64,000 nt of DNA, taken from positions 1-64,000 of the forward strand of contig NZ_AUGT01000028.1 of assembly GCF_000422805.1 (NCBI RefSeq). The letters are read 5' to 3'. The notes beneath the pieces are model-generated. The model worked only from the letters and a program-made list of their open reading frames with translations. It had not been told where the DNA came from and ran no database searches. The stretch's first letter is position 1, and every line of letters starts with the position of its first letter. Positions 34,288-44,454 of the stretch are shown here, in pieces. Source of the DNA: Nocardioides halotolerans DSM 19273. GTDB taxonomy: Bacteria; Actinomycetota; Actinomycetes; Propionibacteriales; Nocardioidaceae. Both the position numbers and the translations under genes were made by a program.

Positions 34288-35370
34288 ATGACGCAGGCCT
34301 ATCGCGCCGACGGCGGCGCGGGTGACCGAGCCGAGATGGTCGACTGGGACCTCGCCGTGCGGATCGGCGGCCGGCTCGCCGGCGAGGGGCCGAGCGTCGG
34401 GCGCGACGAGGCACCTGCCATCGTCGAGGAGCTCCGGGCGGGCGCGGAGCGGTCGACCGGGCTGGTGCGCGAGTTCACCGGACTGACCGCGCGCGAGCAC
34501 TCCGCGCCGGTGCTGGTCGTCGACCGGGCCGGCTGGGTGCAGGCGAACGCCGACGCGTTCTCGACCCTGCTGGCGCCCGTCGTCGACAAGCTCACGCAGA
34601 AGAAGCCGCCGACCGGGCTCAGCGCGGCCGTCGGCTCCAAGATCACCGGCGCCGAGGTCGGCGGGGTGCTGGGCTTCCTGGCCTCGAAGGTGCTGGGCCA
34701 GTTCGACCCGTTCCACGAGCCCGACGGCCGGCTCCTGCTCGTCGCCCCCAACATCGTGCACGTCGAGCGCGAGCTCGGGGCCGACCCGCACGACTTCCGC
34801 CTCTGGGTCTGCCTGCACGAGGAGACCCACCGAGTCCAGTTCACCGCCGTCCCGTGGATGCGCGGCCACCTGTTCGGCAAGATCCAGGAGTTCGCCGAGA
34901 CCATGGAGCCCTCGGGCCTGCTCGAGGACGGCCTCGGCCGGGTGCTCGAGGGGCTCAGGAACGCCCGCTCGGGGGGCTCCGGCGGCGGCAGCCTCCTCGA
35001 CGTGGTCGGGACGCCGGAGCAGAAGGCGCTGCTCGACGGGCTCACCGGCGTGATGTCGCTGCTCGAGGGCCACGCCGACGTCGTCATGGACGGCGTGGGC
35101 CCGACCGTCATCCCGTCCGTCGCCCAGATCCGGGCCAAGTTCACCGAGCGCCGCAAGGGCGTCGGCGTGCTCGACCGCTTCCTTCGCCGGGTGCTCGGGC
35201 TCGACGCCAAGATGGCGCAGTACCGCGACGGCGCGGCGTTCGTCCGCTCGGTCGCCGACAAGGCCGGGATGTCCGGCTTCAACGTGGTCTGGGAGCAGCC
35301 CGAGCACCTGCCGACCCGTGCCGAGATCTCCGATCCCGACGCCTGGATGGCGCGCGTGCTGCGGACGTGA
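34288..35370 (+). CDS. Zincin-like metallopeptidase, DUF2342 family
   Basis: 360 aa, actinobacterial zincin_2/DUF2342 family, some members of which are labelled 'coenzyme F420 biosynthesis-associated' from genome context. The zinc site HEETH is at 177-181 and a downstream EGHAD (near 260-264) is a likely third-ligand motif. N-terminal VDWDLAVRIGGRLAGEG is conserved in the family. No signal peptide or TM helix. Substrate unknown. Located just before tilS-hpt, its usual neighbourhood in actinobacteria. A family-2 palindromic element follows. Confidence 0.85.
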   Translation: MTQAYRADGGAGDRAEMVDWDLAVRIGGRLAGEGPSVGRDEAPAIVEELRAGAERSTGLVREFTGLTAREHSAPVLVVDRAGWVQANADAFSTLLAPVVDKLTQKKPPTGLSAAVGSKITGAEVGGVLGFLASKVLGQFDPFHEPDGRLLLVAPNIVHVERELGADPHDFRLWVCLHEETHRVQFTAVPWMRGHLFGKIQEFAETMEPSGLLEDGLGRVLEGLRNARSGGSGGGSLLDVVGTPEQKALLDGLTGVMSLLEGHADVVMDGVGPTVIPSVAQIRAKFTERRKGVGVLDRFLRRVLGLDAKMAQYRDGAAFVRSVADKAGMSGFNVVWEQPEHLPTRAEISDPDAWMARVLRT

Positions 35371-35388
35371 CCGTGGCTCGGACCCGTC

Positions 35389-35462
35389 GGGGTAACTCAC
35401 CGTTCGGTCAGCTTGTGCACCGTCACGACGGCAGGGGAGCTGACCGAACGGTGAGTTACCCC
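35389..35462 (+). repeat. Palindromic element family 2, copy C
   Basis: Perfect 25-bp arms (35389-35413 and 35438-35462) beginning GGGGTAACTCACCGTTCGGT; loop TGTGCACCGTCACGACGGCA, slightly diverged from copies B and D. Lies between the zincin gene and tilS, 20 bp before the tilS start. Confidence 0.95.
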
Positions 35463-35482
35463 CGCGCGGAGGCGGCGCGAGC

Positions 35483-36505
35483 GTGAGCCTCCACCCGTCG
35501 CTGGCGGCGGTCCGGGTCGCCGTACGCCGGACCCTCGCGGCTCTGCTCGCCGAGCAACCGGGCGGCGCGCCGGCCCCGGAGGCCGCCGTGCTGGTGGCCT
35601 GCTCGGGCGGGCCCGACTCCCTGGCGCTGCTGTCCGCGACCGTGTTCGAGGGCCACAAGCTGGGCCTGCGCGTGATCGGGGCGACCGTCGACCACGGCCT
35701 CCAGGACGACTCGGCGGCGCACGCCGCGCGGGTCGTCGAGCAGATGGCCGGTCTCGGAGCCGACGAGACCGCGACGGCGCGGGTCGAGGTGCAGGGCGGC
35801 GGGCAGGGGCCCGAGGCCGCGGCCCGCGAGGCGAGGTACGCCGTGCTCGACCAGCTGGCCGAGCACTTCGGCGCGATCGGGGTGCTGCTCGGTCACACGC
35901 TCGACGACCAGGCGGAGACCGTGCTGCTGGGTCTCACCCGGGGCTCGGGCGGGCGCTCGCTGGCGGGCATGCGGCGCAGCTTCGGCCCCTATCGCCGGCC
36001 GCTGCTCGACGTGACCCGCACCGACACGGTGACCGCCTGCCAGGTCGAGGGCATCGAGTACTGGAACGACCCGCACAACCTCGACCCGGCGTACGCCCGG
36101 GTGCGCGTGCGCCGCAAGGTGCTCCCCCTCCTCGAGGACGAGCTCGGGCCCGGCGTGACCGGTGCCCTGGCCCGCACCGCCGACCAGCTGCGCGCCGACA
36201 TGGAGCTCCTCGACCGGCTCGCCGAGGAGGCGTACGCCGACCTCGTCGACCCCGAGGGCATCGAGGTCGCGGCGCTGGCCGAGCTGCCCCGGGCGACCCG
36301 GTCGCGGGTGCTCCGGCTGGCCGCGCTCGACGCGGGTGCGACGGGCGCCGAGCTGTTCCACGTCCACGTCGCCGCCCTCGGCCACCTGGTGGCCTCCCAC
36401 ACCGGCGGCGCGGAGACCCAGCTGCCCGGTCACGTGACGGCGTACCTCTCCTCCGGGGGACGGAACGGTCGGCTGCGGTTCCGGCCGACGGCTGTGCAAG
36501 GCTGA
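35483..36505 (+). CDS. tilS: tRNA(Ile)-lysidine synthase
   Basis: 340 aa PP-loop N-type ATP pyrophosphatase that makes lysidine at C34 of tRNA-Ile(CAU). Seen: the P-loop motif ACSGGPDSLAL (SGGPDS at 41-46), VDHGLQDDSAAHA, GHTLDDQAETVLLGLTRGSG and RRPLLDVTRTD. The C-terminal TilS domains are short, as in actinobacteria. The GTG at 35483 has GGAGG 10 nt upstream. Forms a tilS-hpt pair (5-bp gap) upstream of ftsH. Confidence 0.95.
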   Translation: MSLHPSLAAVRVAVRRTLAALLAEQPGGAPAPEAAVLVACSGGPDSLALLSATVFEGHKLGLRVIGATVDHGLQDDSAAHAARVVEQMAGLGADETATARVEVQGGGQGPEAAAREARYAVLDQLAEHFGAIGVLLGHTLDDQAETVLLGLTRGSGGRSLAGMRRSFGPYRRPLLDVTRTDTVTACQVEGIEYWNDPHNLDPAYARVRVRRKVLPLLEDELGPGVTGALARTADQLRADMELLDRLAEEAYADLVDPEGIEVAALAELPRATRSRVLRLAALDAGATGAELFHVHVAALGHLVASHTGGAETQLPGHVTAYLSSGGRNGRLRFRPTAVQG

Positions 36506-36510
36506 CCGCC

Positions 36511-37065
36511 ATGCACGCAGCCGACGTGGAGTCCGATCTCGTCGAGGTTCTCTACACCGAGGCCCAGATCCAGGAGCGGCTCGGCGAGCTCGCCCGTCAG
36601 ATCGAGGCCGACTACGAGGGCAGGGACCTGCTCATCGTCGGGATCCTGCGCGGTGCGGTGATGGTGATGGCGGACCTGGCGCGCTCGTTCTCGCGGCACG
36701 TCGAGATGGACTGGATGGCGATCTCGTCCTACGGCTCCGGCACCAAGTCGAGCGGCGTCGTGCGGATCCTCAAGGACCTCGACACCGACATCAGCGGCCG
36801 CGACGTGATCATCGTCGACGAGATCATCGACACCGGCCTGACCCTGTCGTGGCTGACGTCCAACCTCGGCTCGCGCGACCCCGCCAGCGTCGAGATCTGC
36901 ACCCTGCTGCGCAAGCCCGAGGCGCTCACCATGCCCGTCGACGTGAAGTACGTCGGCTGGGACATCCCCAACGAGTTCGTCGTCGGCTACGGCCTCGACT
37001 ACCGCGAGCGCTACCGCAACCTGCGCGACATCGGCACGCTCGCCCCCCACGTCTACGGGGGTTGA
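36511..37065 (+). CDS. hpt: Hypoxanthine phosphoribosyltransferase
   Basis: 184 aa purine-salvage enzyme making IMP/GMP from hypoxanthine/guanine and PRPP. Seen: the GILRGAVMVMADLAR region, the flexible loop ISSYGSGTKSSG, the PRPP motif VIIVDEIIDTGLTL and VVGYGLDYRERYRNL. Normal length. Follows tilS. The stop TGA lies within the first of five 10-bp tandem repeats. Confidence 0.96.
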   Translation: MHAADVESDLVEVLYTEAQIQERLGELARQIEADYEGRDLLIVGILRGAVMVMADLARSFSRHVEMDWMAISSYGSGTKSSGVVRILKDLDTDISGRDVIIVDEIIDTGLTLSWLTSNLGSRDPASVEICTLLRKPEALTMPVDVKYVGWDIPNEFVVGYGLDYRERYRNLRDIGTLAPHVYGG

Positions 37066-37110
37066 GGCCGGCTGAGGCCGCCTGAGGCCGGCTGGGGCTG
37101 GCTGAGGCGC
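37061..37110 (+). repeat. Five 10-bp tandem repeats at the hpt stop
   Basis: Consecutive decamers of the type GCTGAGGCCG (GTTGAGGCCG, GCTGAGGCCG, CCTGAGGCCG, GCTGGGGCTG, GCTGAGGCGC). The hpt stop codon TGA is in the first and TGA recurs in three of the others. Confidence 0.93.
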
Positions 37111-37194
37111 GAGCCTGAACGCAGCCTGAGGATCCGTCCGCGCTCAGCGAACGGGTCGTCGTCGCCTCGCCGGATCGCGAGTCACCTGAGACAC

Positions 37195-37220
37195 TTGACA
37201 TTCGCGGCGGTCTGTACCGT
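37195..37220 (+). promoter_or_regulatory. Possible ftsH promoter
   Basis: TTGACA at 37195-37200 is a perfect -35 hexamer. Candidate -10 sequences are TACCGT (37215-37220, 14-nt spacing, short) or TACCTC (37223-37228, 22-nt spacing, long). Neither spacing is ideal. The ftsH GTG at 37255 would then have a ~28-34 nt leader containing GAGAGAAG. Confidence 0.35.
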
Positions 37221-37254
37221 CGTACCTCCAGGTGTCCGTCGTTGAGAGAAGTCC

Positions 37255-39353
<2,099 letters not shown>

Positions 39354-39357
<4 letters not shown>

Positions 39358-39959
39358 CCGAGGCTTCCCGCGCGCCTGCCGACGTACCGGCGTTCGACCA
39401 CGAGCGCGCGGCGGCCGCCGTCCGCGAGCTGCTCATCGCGATCGGCGAGGACCCCGACCGCGAGGGGCTCCGCGACACCCCGGCCCGCGTCGCACGCGCC
39501 TACGAGGAGCTGACCGCCGGGCTGCGCCAGGCACCCGAGGACGTGCTGACCACCGTCTTCGACCTCGGCCACGACGAGATGGTGCTGGTCCGCGACATCG
39601 AGCTCTGGTCGATGTGCGAGCACCACCTGGTGCCGTTCACCGGCGTGGCCCACGTCGGCTACATCCCCTCCGGCACCGGCCGGATCACCGGCCTGTCCAA
39701 GCTGGCCCGGCTCGTCGACGTCTACGCCAAGCGCCCTCAGGTCCAGGAGCGGCTGACGACCCAGGTCGCCGACGCCCTGATGGAGATCCTCCAGGCCCGC
39801 GGCGTGATCGTGGTGATCGAGGCCGAGCACCTCTGCATGACCATGCGCGGGGTCAAGAAGGCCGGCGCCCGCACCATCACCTCCGCGGTCCGCGGCTCCT
39901 TCCGCACCAACGCCACCACCCGCAACGAGGCCATGGCGCTCATCCACCGCAACGGCTGA
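39354..39959 (+). CDS. folE: GTP cyclohydrolase I
   Basis: 201 aa; first step of folate synthesis (GTP to dihydroneopterin triphosphate). Seen: [15 protein letters not shown], the zinc ligands Cys/His in [30 protein letters not shown] and [21 protein letters not shown] with the third ligand Cys. Its GTG overlaps the ftsH stop, so it is coupled to ftsH. In many actinobacteria folP-folB-folK follow directly; here they lie 5.6 kb away beyond a globin gene and a sulfotransferase cassette. Confidence 0.97.
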
Positions 39960-39985
39960 AGGTCGACCGCCGCACGTCAGGGGGA

Positions 39986-40069
39986 GCGGTGGGTGAGCAA
40001 CCGGTCTCCACAGCGGGGCGATGGCGTAGCAACGTCCGTCCCTGTGCACACCCGTTGCCCACCCACCGC
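39986..40069. terminator. Inverted repeat downstream of folE
   Basis: GCGGTGGGTGAGCAACCGG (39986-40004) and CCCGTTGCCCACCCACCGC (40051-40069) pair at 17 of 19 positions. Large loop of 46 nt; could end the ftsH-folE transcript or regulate the globin gene. No T-run. Confidence 0.5.
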
Positions 40070-40091
40070 CACCTCGGCGAGGCTGGCCATC

Positions 40092-40532
40092 ATGACCACG
40101 CTGTACGACGCGATGGGCGGGGCCGACGCCGTGCTGGCGGTCGCGCACCACTGGCACGAGCGGGTGCTCGCCGACCCGGTGGTGAGCCACGCGTTTCGCC
40201 ACGGGTTCCGCGACGACCACACCGAGCGGCTGGCGGCGTACTGGGCCGAGGTCCTCGGCGGGCCGACGACGTTCTCGGCGTCCATGGGCACCGAGGCCGA
40301 TGTCGTGCGTCGGCACAGCGGCAACGGCCCCCACGCGGAGATGGACCGGCGCGCGGTCGAGTGCTTCGCGCGGGCGCTCGAGGACGCCGGCGTGCCCGAC
40401 CAGCACCGCGAGGCGCTGGTGAGCTGGTTCCGCGGCGCCAACGAGTACGTCAACCACCACTTCGCGTCGCCTGACGACGTGCCCGACGGGCTGCCGATGC
40501 CGGTGGTGGACGGGTCGGCTCCCGTCGAGTGA
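40092..40532 (+). CDS. Truncated hemoglobin, group II-like
   Basis: 146 aa heme globin of the 2-over-2 family. Seen: LYDAMGGADAVLAVAHHWHERV (helix A/B), FRDDHTERLAAYWAEVLGGPTTFS (aromatic E helix and WGG-like motif), the proximal His in VVRRHSGNGPH and a C-terminal GANEYVNHHF. Likely oxygen binding/peroxide or NO chemistry. The ATG at 40092 matches the family start; 39993 would add low-complexity sequence. Sits alone between folE and the sulfotransferase cassette. Its stop is inside a 12-bp inverted repeat shared with the convergent gene. Confidence 0.88.
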   Translation: MTTLYDAMGGADAVLAVAHHWHERVLADPVVSHAFRHGFRDDHTERLAAYWAEVLGGPTTFSASMGTEADVVRRHSGNGPHAEMDRRAVECFARALEDAGVPDQHREALVSWFRGANEYVNHHFASPDDVPDGLPMPVVDGSAPVE

Positions 40533-40584
40533 CCCGTTCTGCACGTCTGGGAGCGCTCCCGGGGACCACCTGGGGTCACTCGAC
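40524..40584. terminator. Nested hairpin between convergent globin and sulfotransferase genes
   Basis: GTCGAGTGACCC (40524-40535, containing the globin stop TGA) pairs perfectly with GGGTCACTCGAC (40573-40584). A second perfect palindrome GGGAGCGCTCCC (40549-40560) is nested in the loop. A likely bidirectional terminator without T-runs. Confidence 0.65.
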
Positions 40585-40599
40585 GCCAAACGACGCACC

Positions 40600-41256
40600 T
40601 CAGAACTCGTAGCCCAGCTCCGCGATCGGCGCCGCGAACAGCTCGGCCACCCGCTCGCGGGACGCGTCGTCGTAGTAGGAGCGGTACGACGCCGCGCGCG
40701 GCCGGGTGCCGCCCTTGGCGTGCGGCAGGTCGGGTGCGCCGGGGAGGCCGAGCTCGGACCACAGCACCGCCAGCTCGGCGTCGAGCGCCTCGTAGCGCAG
40801 CACGCGGTCGACGGCGACCTCGCCCTTGATGCGGTAGATCCGCTGGTTCTTCGTCGCGAACGTCGTGACCGCCTCCGAGGCGACGTACAAGCCGAACGGC
40901 ACCTCCGCGCCGGGCGCGGCGTCGCGGTTGCGCCAGTGGTAGAGCGAGACCACGGCGTCCCAGGGGTTCCGCTCGACGGCGAAGGAGAGGTAGGACTCGA
41001 ACTTCTTGCGCCCCAGCATCTTGCGAACCATCGAGACCGGCATGTGGTTGAACGCGCTGCGCTCCAGGTGCGGCGGCGACTCGTAGTGCTGCGGACCCCG
41101 GCCGCCGTGCGCGCGGCGGAGCTCCTCGTCCTCGTCGATCACGGGCGTGATCACGTCGTCCGCGCCGCAGACCCGCGACAGCGCGATCTCGACGGACGTG
41201 CCCGCGGTCTTGCGGGTCTTCATGAACACGAACCCGTGCTCGTGGGAGACGATCAC
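40600..41256 (-). CDS. Sulfotransferase-family protein (cassette gene 1)
   Basis: 218 aa PAPS-dependent sulfotransferase fold. The 5'-phosphosulfate loop is FMKTRKTAGTSVEIAL and the 3'-phosphate motif is AVERNPWDAVVSLYHWR. Acceptor unknown. GTG 41256 is chosen because TATGTT lies exactly 6 nt upstream. Divergent from the next sulfotransferase gene across 36 bp, the only minus-strand member of the cassette. Confidence 0.85.
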   Translation of the reverse strand: MIVSHEHGFVFMKTRKTAGTSVEIALSRVCGADDVITPVIDEDEELRRAHGGRGPQHYESPPHLERSAFNHMPVSMVRKMLGRKKFESYLSFAVERNPWDAVVSLYHWRNRDAAPGAEVPFGLYVASEAVTTFATKNQRIYRIKGEVAVDRVLRYEALDAELAVLWSELGLPGAPDLPHAKGGTRPRAASYRSYYDDASRERVAELFAAPIAELGYEF

Positions 41257-41262
41257 CGGCCC

Positions 41263-41283
41263 AACATAGACACGTCCTAGGCT
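41263..41283. promoter_or_regulatory. Divergent -10 elements inside the sulfotransferase cassette
   Basis: Minus-strand TATGTT (41268-41263) is 6 nt before GTG 41256. Plus-strand TAGGCT (41278-41283) is 9 nt before ATG 41293. The whole intergenic space is 36 bp. Confidence 0.5.
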
Positions 41284-41292
41284 TCCGCTGAG

Positions 41293-42357
41293 ATGACCAG
41301 CGAACAGTCCGGCCACACGGTGGTGCTCGTGACCGGCTCCATGCGGAGCGGCACCAGCTCCCTGGCCGGCAGCCTGAAGCACCTCGGCTGGCACGTGCCG
41401 CAGCCCGAGGTCCCGGCTTCCGAGCGCAACGCCAAGGGCCACTTCGAGCCGCGGTGGGTCATCGAGTTCCACAAGCGCCTGATGCGCAGCGCGCTGGTGC
41501 GCCCGAGCGACGGCAGCCCGCGCGCCGAGGCGCGGGTCGCCGCGCTGCTCGAGGACGGCGCGGTCGAGGCCGAGCTCCGCGACTGGCTGGGCCGGCAGAA
41601 GGAGCCGCACGTCGTCGTCAAGGACCCCCACGCCGCCTGGGTGCTGCCGCTGTGGCTGCGCGCGGCCGAGCAGGCCGGCCGCGACCTGCGGATCCTCACC
41701 GCGCTGCGGCACCCCGCCGAGGTCGTCGGCTCCCAGGACCGCACCTGGGGCGAGGGCCGGCGCACCGACGCCGAGCGCCGGGTCAAGGAGACGTCCAACA
41801 CCGCGGCCTGGCTCAACGTCGCGCTGGTCACCGAGGCCCGCTCGCGGGGCGCGCGCCGCGCCTTCATCCGCTACGACGACCTGCTCGCCGACTGGCGGAC
41901 CGCGCTCGGGCGGGTCGACACCCAGCTCGCCCTCGACCTGCCGCTGGCCGAGGAGCGCGGCCTCGACGCCTTCCTCGACCCGGGCATGCGCCGGTCCACC
42001 CTGACCTGGGACGACATCGTGCTCCCCGACTGGCTGCGCGACCTGGCCGACGACGCGTGGCAGCAGCTCGGCCTGCTGGTCGCCGACCCCGGCGACGCCG
42101 CGGCCGCGGCCCGGATGGACGAGCTGCGAGGTCTCTACGACGCGCACTACGCCGAGGCGGTCGCGGTCTCCCTCGACGAGGCCCGGCACCGCGAGCGCCG
42201 TGGCACCGCCGCCGGCGCCGACAAGATCCGCGGCCGGCTGCGCGAGGAGCGCGAGCGGCGCCGGAGCGCCGAGGCCAGGCTCGGGTCCGGGCAGGGATCC
42301 GAGCAGCAGGACGACGACGGTCTGGTCGCCAGGCTGTTCCGCGGTCGCGGCCGATGA
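41293..42357 (+). CDS. Sulfotransferase-family protein (cassette gene 2)
   Basis: 354 aa. P-loop GSMRSGTSSLAGSL, then GWHVPQPEVPASERNAKGHFEPRW, and the 3'-phosphate region TALRHPAEVVGSQDRTW. A helical, Arg/Glu-rich C-terminus (near 300-340) is probably a coiled coil. Clear paralogue of the gene at 55639-56718, sharing G(W/L)HVPQPEV and (G/E)PRWV(I/V) motifs. Its stop overlaps the next gene's start (ATGA). Acceptor glycan or lipid unknown. Confidence 0.85.
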   Translation: MTSEQSGHTVVLVTGSMRSGTSSLAGSLKHLGWHVPQPEVPASERNAKGHFEPRWVIEFHKRLMRSALVRPSDGSPRAEARVAALLEDGAVEAELRDWLGRQKEPHVVVKDPHAAWVLPLWLRAAEQAGRDLRILTALRHPAEVVGSQDRTWGEGRRTDAERRVKETSNTAAWLNVALVTEARSRGARRAFIRYDDLLADWRTALGRVDTQLALDLPLAEERGLDAFLDPGMRRSTLTWDDIVLPDWLRDLADDAWQQLGLLVADPGDAAAAARMDELRGLYDAHYAEAVAVSLDEARHRERRGTAAGADKIRGRLREERERRRSAEARLGSGQGSEQQDDDGLVARLFRGRGR

Positions 42358-42980
42358 TGGCGTCCGAGGCGCAGCGCGTCCTGTTCGTGCACGTCCAGAA
42401 GACCGGCGGCCAGAGCATCGAGCACCTGCTGCGCCGGCACGTGCCCGACGTCCGCAAGGTGACCGGCCTGCCGGGCGCCAAGCACGCGACGTACGCCGAC
42501 GCCCTGCGCGCCCACCCCGAGCTAACGGACCACTGGTCCTTCGGGTTCGTCCGCAACCCGTGGGCGCGGCTGTGGTCGTGGTACCAGATGATCGAGCGCC
42601 GCAAGGCGGCCGCCGACCGGGGCAACACGTGGGTCGCCACCCGGATCGAGCGCAACGACTTCTGGGCGGGGGTCCTCGAGCACTGCCCCGACTTCGAGAG
42701 CTTCGTCATGGATGGCACCGAGCGGTTCGACCGGCTGCGCCGCCCCCAGCTCGACTACCTGCGCGACGGCGAGCGCCGGGTCGACTTCATCGGCCGCACC
42801 GAGACGCTGTCCGACGACATCGCGAGGGTCGGGGAGCGGCTCGGCTTCGAGCCCGAGCTCGACCAGCGCAACGCCGGCGGCGGGGGTGACTTCCGGGCGC
42901 ACTTCACGCCCGCCATGCGCCAGCGGGTCGCCGACCTCTTCGAGACCGACCTGCGCGCCTTCGGCTATGCCTTCGACTGA
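42354..42980 (+). CDS. Sulfotransferase-family protein (cassette gene 3)
   Basis: 208 aa. 5'-PSB loop FVHVQKTGGQSIEHLL and 3'-PB motif FVRNPWARLWSWYQM, the pattern of carbohydrate sulfotransferase family 2 and bacterial relatives. The ATG at 42354 overlaps the upstream stop; a second ATG follows immediately. The 3' end overlaps the glycosyltransferase-61-like gene by 14 bp, so three genes are translationally linked. Confidence 0.86.
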   Translation: MMASEAQRVLFVHVQKTGGQSIEHLLRRHVPDVRKVTGLPGAKHATYADALRAHPELTDHWSFGFVRNPWARLWSWYQMIERRKAAADRGNTWVATRIERNDFWAGVLEHCPDFESFVMDGTERFDRLRRPQLDYLRDGERRVDFIGRTETLSDDIARVGERLGFEPELDQRNAGGGGDFRAHFTPAMRQRVADLFETDLRAFGYAFD

Positions 42981-44445
42981 GCACCCCGTGCTCGCGGAGC
43001 TGGAGCGGTCGATCGGACACCTGGCGGCGACGCGGGTCGCGGTGCTCGTCGACGGCAAGGAGCGGCCGGCGGTGGCCGCGATCGAGGCGTGGCGGCCGGG
43101 CTGCGTCGTGCGGCACGACGTCCGGTCCGGGGGCACCCGCCTCCACGTCCGTCTGGCGGCGCAGGGCCGCTACGACGCCGTGGCCGACCTCGTGCCGCGC
43201 GGGAGCGACGGGCGCGCGGCCCGGCTGCTGCCGCACGTCCGGCCAGGGGGCGTCTGGGTACGCCGCACCGCCGGTGGCCGGGTCGAGGCCGTCACCGCCG
43301 AGGACGACGCCTGCGCGATCGTCGGCGACGCCGAGACGAGCGACCTGCTGGCCCTCGACCCCGGCCGCGGCCGCGTGCTCGACGTGGTGCCCGGCGCGAG
43401 CTGGCCGGTGCGCGGCCGCCTCCGGACCAGCGGCCCGATGCCGGCCAACCCCACGCCGGACCACTACGACGCCCCGCCGATGTTCCTCCGCGAGTACCCC
43501 AACGCCGTCTGCCTCCCGCAGCAGGTCGTGGTCGGTCGGCACGTCGTCCTGCCGGAGACGTTCACGACCGTCGAGGACCGTCGGCGCCGCAACGTCGCGC
43601 TCGACAAGCTGGGCGCCGACTTCGCCCGGTCGCCGCTGCCCGACGCCGAGCCGCCGCTCCTCCCGGGCCGGTGGTTCCACCTCGACAACCACCTCGGGTG
43701 GCACTTCGGGCACGCCGTCAGCGAGCAGGTCTCGCACCTCTGGGGCTGGCAGCGCGCGCGGCAGGACGACCCGTCGCTCGGGGCGCTCCTCTTCGCTGAC
43801 TCCGGTGAGCTCGCCGAGTGGCAGCGCGACCTGCTCGCGGCGGGCGGCGTCCCGGCCGGCGCGGTACACGTCGCGACCGGCCCGGTCCGGGTCGAGCGCC
43901 TGGTCGGCTGCACGCCGATGTTCAGCCGCCCGGCGTACGTCCACCCCGCGATGCTCGACACCTACGACGCACTGAGCGTCGCGCTGTCGGCTCAGGCCGG
44001 CGCGGGCCCGTGGCCCAGCCGGGTCTTCCTCGGCCGCCGCGGCACCAAGCGAGCCTGCGTCAACGCCGCCGAGCTCGAGGCCGAGTTCAGGTCGGCGGGC
44101 TTCGAGGTCGTGTTCATGGAGGACCACCCGCTGGCCGACCAGGTGGAGCTCGTCCGCCGGGCGGAGGTGGTGGCGGGCTACGCCGGCAGCGCGATGTTCC
44201 ACGTCGCCCTCGCCGGCGCTCCCAAGCACGTCGTGCTGGTGGTCTCGGAGGCCTATCCCGCCCACAACGAGTACCTCATGTCGATGCTGCTCGGCCACCG
44301 TCTCGACGTCGTGGTGTGCGAGCCGCTGGTGCCGCGTGTCGACGGGCACTTCAGCCGCGAGAGCTTCCACTCCGACTTCGTCTACCGCCCGGAGCGCGAG
44401 GGCGAGTTCCTCCGAGCGGTGCTCGCGGGGGACCGGGACCAATAG
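42967..44445 (+). CDS. Glycosyltransferase family 61-like protein (cassette gene 4)
   Basis: 492 aa. The C-terminal half carries the DUF563/GT61 features: HLGWHFGHAVSEQVSHLWGW, SRVFLGRRGTKRACVNAAEL, and VVFMEDHPLADQVELVRRA followed by AGYAGSAMFHVALAGAPK. The N-terminal ~150 residues are not recognised. Probably transfers a sugar to a surface glycan. The ATG at 42967 lies inside the end of the previous gene. The TAG stop is the first half of the -10 hexamer TAGGGT of the next gene. Confidence 0.83.
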   Translation: MPSTEHPVLAELERSIGHLAATRVAVLVDGKERPAVAAIEAWRPGCVVRHDVRSGGTRLHVRLAAQGRYDAVADLVPRGSDGRAARLLPHVRPGGVWVRRTAGGRVEAVTAEDDACAIVGDAETSDLLALDPGRGRVLDVVPGASWPVRGRLRTSGPMPANPTPDHYDAPPMFLREYPNAVCLPQQVVVGRHVVLPETFTTVEDRRRRNVALDKLGADFARSPLPDAEPPLLPGRWFHLDNHLGWHFGHAVSEQVSHLWGWQRARQDDPSLGALLFADSGELAEWQRDLLAAGGVPAGAVHVATGPVRVERLVGCTPMFSRPAYVHPAMLDTYDALSVALSAQAGAGPWPSRVFLGRRGTKRACVNAAELEAEFRSAGFEVVFMEDHPLADQVELVRRAEVVAGYAGSAMFHVALAGAPKHVVLVVSEAYPAHNEYLMSMLLGHRLDVVVCEPLVPRVDGHFSRESFHSDFVYRPEREGEFLRAVLAGDRDQ

Positions 44446-44448
44446 GGT
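44443..44448 (+). promoter_or_regulatory. -10 element overlapping stop codon, cassette gene 5
   Basis: TAGGGT is exactly 6 nt before GTG 44455. Its TAG is the stop codon of the glycosyltransferase gene. Confidence 0.55.
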
Positions 44449-44454
44449 CGCCGG

